Origin: an uncultured Sulfitobacter sp.
GTDB lineage: Bacteria > Pseudomonadota > Alphaproteobacteria > Rhodobacterales > Rhodobacteraceae
NCBI GenBank assembly: GCA_937928635.1
Contig: CALFWM010000044.1
Location: 1 to 64,000 of the forward strand
DNA length: 64,000 nucleotides
Direction of reading: 5' to 3'
This document shows, piece by piece, positions 61,465 to 64,000 of this stretch (the first letter of the stretch is position 1; each line of letters opens with the position of its first letter). The position numbers and the translations under genes are program-made. Under the pieces are notes generated by a model, which saw only the letters and a program-made list of their open reading frames with translations, searched no databases and was not told where the DNA came from.

Positions 61465-62952
61465 ATGCGACTTTTTTGCTCTCTTCTGCTGAGCTTTCTG
61501 CCCCTTGCCGCATTGGCAAATGAACGTATCGCGTTGGTGATTGGCATGGCCGATTACACCTCTGTGGTGAAACTGGACAACACATTAAATGACGCACGCG
61601 GCATATCAGAGACCCTTGAAAACATTGGTTTTCAGGTTACGACCCTGCTGGACAGCAGTGCGGATGATCTGCGCACGGCGGTGGATGAATTTGCCTTTCG
61701 CTCTGAAACTGCGGATATCGCGCTGATCTATTATGCGGGGCACGGTGTTGAGGTGTCAGGAGAAAATTTTCTGATCCCGGTGGATGCGCAAGTCAGTTCC
61801 AATCAGGATATTCTGCGTCAGGGGGTGTCGCTGAAACAGTTGCTGGCCTCTGTCGAAAGTGCCCGCAGGATGCGCATCGTTATTCTGGATTCCTGCCGTG
61901 ACAATCCGTTTGGCGACGCGCTGTCTTTGGCTGCGCTGGAGGAAACCGCCAAGGCGGCGGAGCAGACCCGCTCTGTTGGCTCTGTTGGCATGGCGGCCCC
62001 CAGCCCGGATCGCGGCACGCTGGTCGCTTTTGCCGCCAAGGATGGCGCACGTGCGCTGGATGGCACGGGCAGCAACAGCCCCTTCGCGACGGCACTGATG
62101 GAAAACCTTGTGCAGCCCGACCTTGAGATCAGCCTGATGTTTCGCAAGGTGCGCGATCAGGTGCTGATCGCCACAGAAAACCTGCAAGAGCCGCACACCT
62201 ATGGATCGCTGTCCGGCACGCCGTTTTACATGGCCAGCACGGACGCGGGCTCTGCGGTGGTGGCCAATACGAACCGCCGGGTTGCCTGGGCCGCGTTGGA
62301 GGCCGACCAGGAGGTGCAATTGGCCGCATTGGCCGATCAGGGCGATACACGCTCCATGCTGGGGCTGGCCTATATGCGGCTCAATTCGGTTGATCCACGC
62401 TATGCGCCAAATGAGGCCGCAGATTACCTGCGCCGCGCGGCACAGGCAGGATCCGCAGAGGCACAGTTTGAACTGGCCCAGCTTTATGAAAAGGGACTGG
62501 GCGTGCCACAGGATATGGAGCGCGCGCTGGCGCTTTATCTGGAGGCGGCGGATCAGGATTTTGCCGATGCGTTGAATGATCTGGGATTTATCTATTTTCA
62601 GGGCGGGTTGAACGTGACACGGGATCCGGCCCGCGCGTTGACGTATTTTGAACAGGCCGCTGACATGCGCCACCCACAGGCGATGTTCAATTTTGCCGCG
62701 ATGATAGATGATGGCAACATCGCAGGGCGCGGGCCGGTGGACGCGGCGGAATATCTTTACCGTGCGCTGCGTACCGGGGCCGAGGATGTCTATAATTTGC
62801 TGCGGGATGAGCCAGAGATGTTCAAGGCGGAAACCCGCAAGGAGCTGCAAAGGAAACTGTCGCAGTTTGCGTTTTATGAAGGGGTGATTGACGGAGATTT
62901 TGGCCCCGGCACCCAGCGCGGCATCCGCGCGGCCTATGGGTTGAGCGAGTAG
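61465..62952 (+). CDS. Exported caspase-like protein with Sel1 repeats and peptidoglycan-binding end
   Basis: A 495-residue protein with a signal peptide (about 1-18) and a caspase p20-like domain (20-260). The dyad is His93 (YYAGHGVE) and Cys144 (LDSCRDNP). Several Sel1-type helical repeats follow (about 300-440; for example AQFELAQLYEKGLGVPQDME). It ends in a short peptidoglycan-binding-like motif (FYEGVIDGDFGPGTQRGI). It is the second exported caspase-like gene near this T6SS. It starts 38 bases after the M15 gene, so the two probably share a message. Repeats and wall-binding end suggest a scaffolded, wall-linked protease; the substrate is unknown. Confidence 0.88.
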   Translation: MRLFCSLLLSFLPLAALANERIALVIGMADYTSVVKLDNTLNDARGISETLENIGFQVTTLLDSSADDLRTAVDEFAFRSETADIALIYYAGHGVEVSGENFLIPVDAQVSSNQDILRQGVSLKQLLASVESARRMRIVILDSCRDNPFGDALSLAALEETAKAAEQTRSVGSVGMAAPSPDRGTLVAFAAKDGARALDGTGSNSPFATALMENLVQPDLEISLMFRKVRDQVLIATENLQEPHTYGSLSGTPFYMASTDAGSAVVANTNRRVAWAALEADQEVQLAALADQGDTRSMLGLAYMRLNSVDPRYAPNEAADYLRRAAQAGSAEAQFELAQLYEKGLGVPQDMERALALYLEAADQDFADALNDLGFIYFQGGLNVTRDPARALTYFEQAADMRHPQAMFNFAAMIDDGNIAGRGPVDAAEYLYRALRTGAEDVYNLLRDEPEMFKAETRKELQRKLSQFAFYEGVIDGDFGPGTQRGIRAAYGLSE

Positions 62953-63076
62953 CCTGTCGCGTTTTCAATCTTTCTTGAGACACCAGACAAGTCCTGACGC
63001 GCCCGATACCTTTGATGTCAGGCAGCGTGCGGCGGGTCAGGTTTTCTCAAGCACGCCCGAGTGAGGATTATCCATA

Positions 63077-63880
63077 TTATTCAGTGCGTTTCATCAGGAT
63101 GTTCATGTCATGTGCCTTGGCATCCCCCACACTGACCAGCGCGATGGCGTCTACTGTGTCCGGTTGAATATCTTCTGCCAGACGCTCCAGCGCGTCACAG
63201 CGGAAGGTGTTGCAGACATCGGCCCGGTCCGTGCGTTCCAACACGCAGCCTTGGGGGCCATGAAACACGCAGCTGCCCTCGTTTGAGACCTCGGGCAAGG
63301 CGTTGGTAAAATGGGCGATGATGTCGTCAGCGCTCATCTCTGGCCGGGTCTGGCGCATGTGTTGTATGTGCTCGACGGTCTGGAAAGCGTCGTACCTTCC
63401 ACCCTGATGCTTGCAGCACCGCCCCCGGCAAGTGCCGCAGGCAGCGTTGTTCCATGGATGGGGCTCCCCCTGTTGCGCATCCACGGTCCGTTTGACATCG
63501 CCCGCACCGGGCAAAGCGCTGGCGAAAGCTGTTTCGGTAATCTCGCTGAGGTGGGTGAGATAGGCCGTCCGCTGATCCTCGGGCAATGGACTCATCCTGG
63601 TAACCGTGTACGGAACGGCCCCGACATAAATCCGGTCTGACGCGATGCCAGCCTCTGCGGCCTGCGCTTCAATCTCTGGCAAAAAACGCTCCTTGGCCAC
63701 GGCGACGTCGCCTTCGTATTTCTCCAGCCACGCCGCCCGGTGCAATTGATCCCCATGCACTGCGTGTTTGTGCAAACATTCCGCTGCGCCACAGTATCCT
63801 GGGTTGATTTTCTGATGCACCGTGATGGGCGTGTCGCAATAGGGGCATTGGGCTTGCAGGTTGGGCGGTGGGGTGATCAT
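63077..63880 (-). CDS. Cysteine-rich protein with YkgJ-like metal-chelating region
   Basis: A 267-residue soluble protein with twelve cysteines in three groups: Cys12, 15, 30 and 35 (a small zinc-ribbon-like N-terminal unit), Cys148, 151, 155 and 156 (CGTCRGRCC), and Cys204, 212, 223 and 228 (with RADVCNTFRC). The last two groups resemble the zinc- or iron-chelating CxxCxxxCC...C...C...R..C pattern of YkgJ-type proteins. The ATG at 63880 is two codons inside a longer TTG frame. A minus-strand promoter lies just upstream. Function is unknown; metal binding is inferred from the cysteine pattern. Confidence 0.78.
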   Translation of the reverse strand: MITPPPNLQAQCPYCDTPITVHQKINPGYCGAAECLHKHAVHGDQLHRAAWLEKYEGDVAVAKERFLPEIEAQAAEAGIASDRIYVGAVPYTVTRMSPLPEDQRTAYLTHLSEITETAFASALPGAGDVKRTVDAQQGEPHPWNNAACGTCRGRCCKHQGGRYDAFQTVEHIQHMRQTRPEMSADDIIAHFTNALPEVSNEGSCVFHGPQGCVLERTDRADVCNTFRCDALERLAEDIQPDTVDAIALVSVGDAKAHDMNILMKRTE

Positions 63881-63931
63881 GGGCAAGTTTCTTTCTCAAA
63901 TGGGAGGGGTCTTAAATCAGGTTTCCTCTGC

Positions 63932-63960
63932 CTTATAATATCCAATCTGATCATTGTCAG
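63932..63960 (-). promoter_or_regulatory. Candidate sigma-70-type promoter of the cysteine-rich protein gene
   Basis: Read on the minus strand, CTGACA (63960-63955) is followed after exactly 17 bases by TATAAG (63937-63932), about 50 bases ahead of the ATG at 63880. Both boxes are close to consensus with the ideal spacing. The rest of the sequence to base 64000 contains nothing recognisable. Confidence 0.6.
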
Positions 63961-64000
63961 TTGTGCAGCCCAAGCCATTCAGCAAACGATTTGAATAGTT

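Noticed and set aside
1-64000. CRISPR arrays, tRNA/rRNA genes, insertion sequences, prophage
   Set aside because: I looked for spaced direct repeats, cloverleaf-like sequences, transposase or integrase proteins and attachment repeats in the gaps and found none; gaps are short and gene content is continuous.

Overview
The window is GC-rich, tightly packed DNA from an alphaproteobacterium, almost certainly a marine Rhodobacteraceae (Roseobacter-group) strain. The pointers are a soxBDAG heterotetrameric sarcosine-oxidase set, TRAP transport, ATP-dependent hydantoinase genes, a type VI secretion locus without tssJ, and many ATGA or TGATG gene overlaps. About 50 protein genes are supported. No tRNA, rRNA, CRISPR array, insertion sequence or phage gene was seen.

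Layout. (1) 1-2655: the end of an ABC solute-binding protein, a terminator, an AraC-type regulator and a mannitol-2-dehydrogenase-family enzyme, looking like the tail of a polyol uptake and oxidation locus. (2) 2724-10030: an RpiR regulator divergent from an N-formylglutamate-amidohydrolase-like enzyme, a TRAP transporter, a glutamine-synthetase-fold ligase and an iron alcohol dehydrogenase. This is probably uptake and gamma-glutamylation-type breakdown of an amine or amino alcohol. (3) 10040-15151: soxG-soxA-soxD-soxB on the minus strand, divergent from (4) 15469-20922: hyuA-hyuB, a maleate-isomerase-like enzyme and a D-2-hydroxyacid dehydrogenase. (5) 20929-26540, minus strand: an SDR, an aldehyde dehydrogenase, a large MscS channel, and a four-helix cytochrome-b-like protein fused to a 2Fe-2S ferredoxin.

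(6) 26913-30716: three exported proteins, namely a PPVVE-repeat protein, a YceI-OmpA fusion and a caspase-like protein with a C-terminal CxxCH motif. (7) 30807-34250, minus strand: a five-gene operon coding a small secreted cysteine protein, an ExbB/TolQ-type protein, two ExbD/TolR-type proteins and a TonB-like protein with a DUF4384-like end. (8) 34572-57367, plus strand: a near-complete T6SS in the order tssA, tssB, tssC, hcp, tagJ, tssE, tssF, tssG, clpV, vgrG, a hypothetical gene, PAAR, fha, tssK, tssL, tssM, tagF, pppA. (9) 57514-60379, minus strand: the kinase ppkA and an OmpA-like protein. (10) 60569-62952: an M15 peptidoglycan peptidase and a second caspase-like protein with Sel1 and peptidoglycan-binding repeats. 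(11) 63077-63880: a 12-cysteine metal-chelating-type protein.

How it fits together. Regions 7-10 look like one envelope programme. The T6SS is controlled by the PpkA/PppA/Fha/TagF phosphorylation switch. It is flanked by a proton-motive-force-type motor operon and by two OmpA-plus-caspase groups. The most novel signal is that the periplasmic part of PpkA and the C-terminal part of the TonB-like protein appear to share the same two-domain module (a two-cysteine domain followed by a DUF4384-like domain). This suggests that a motor and a kinase sense or bind the same periplasmic partner.
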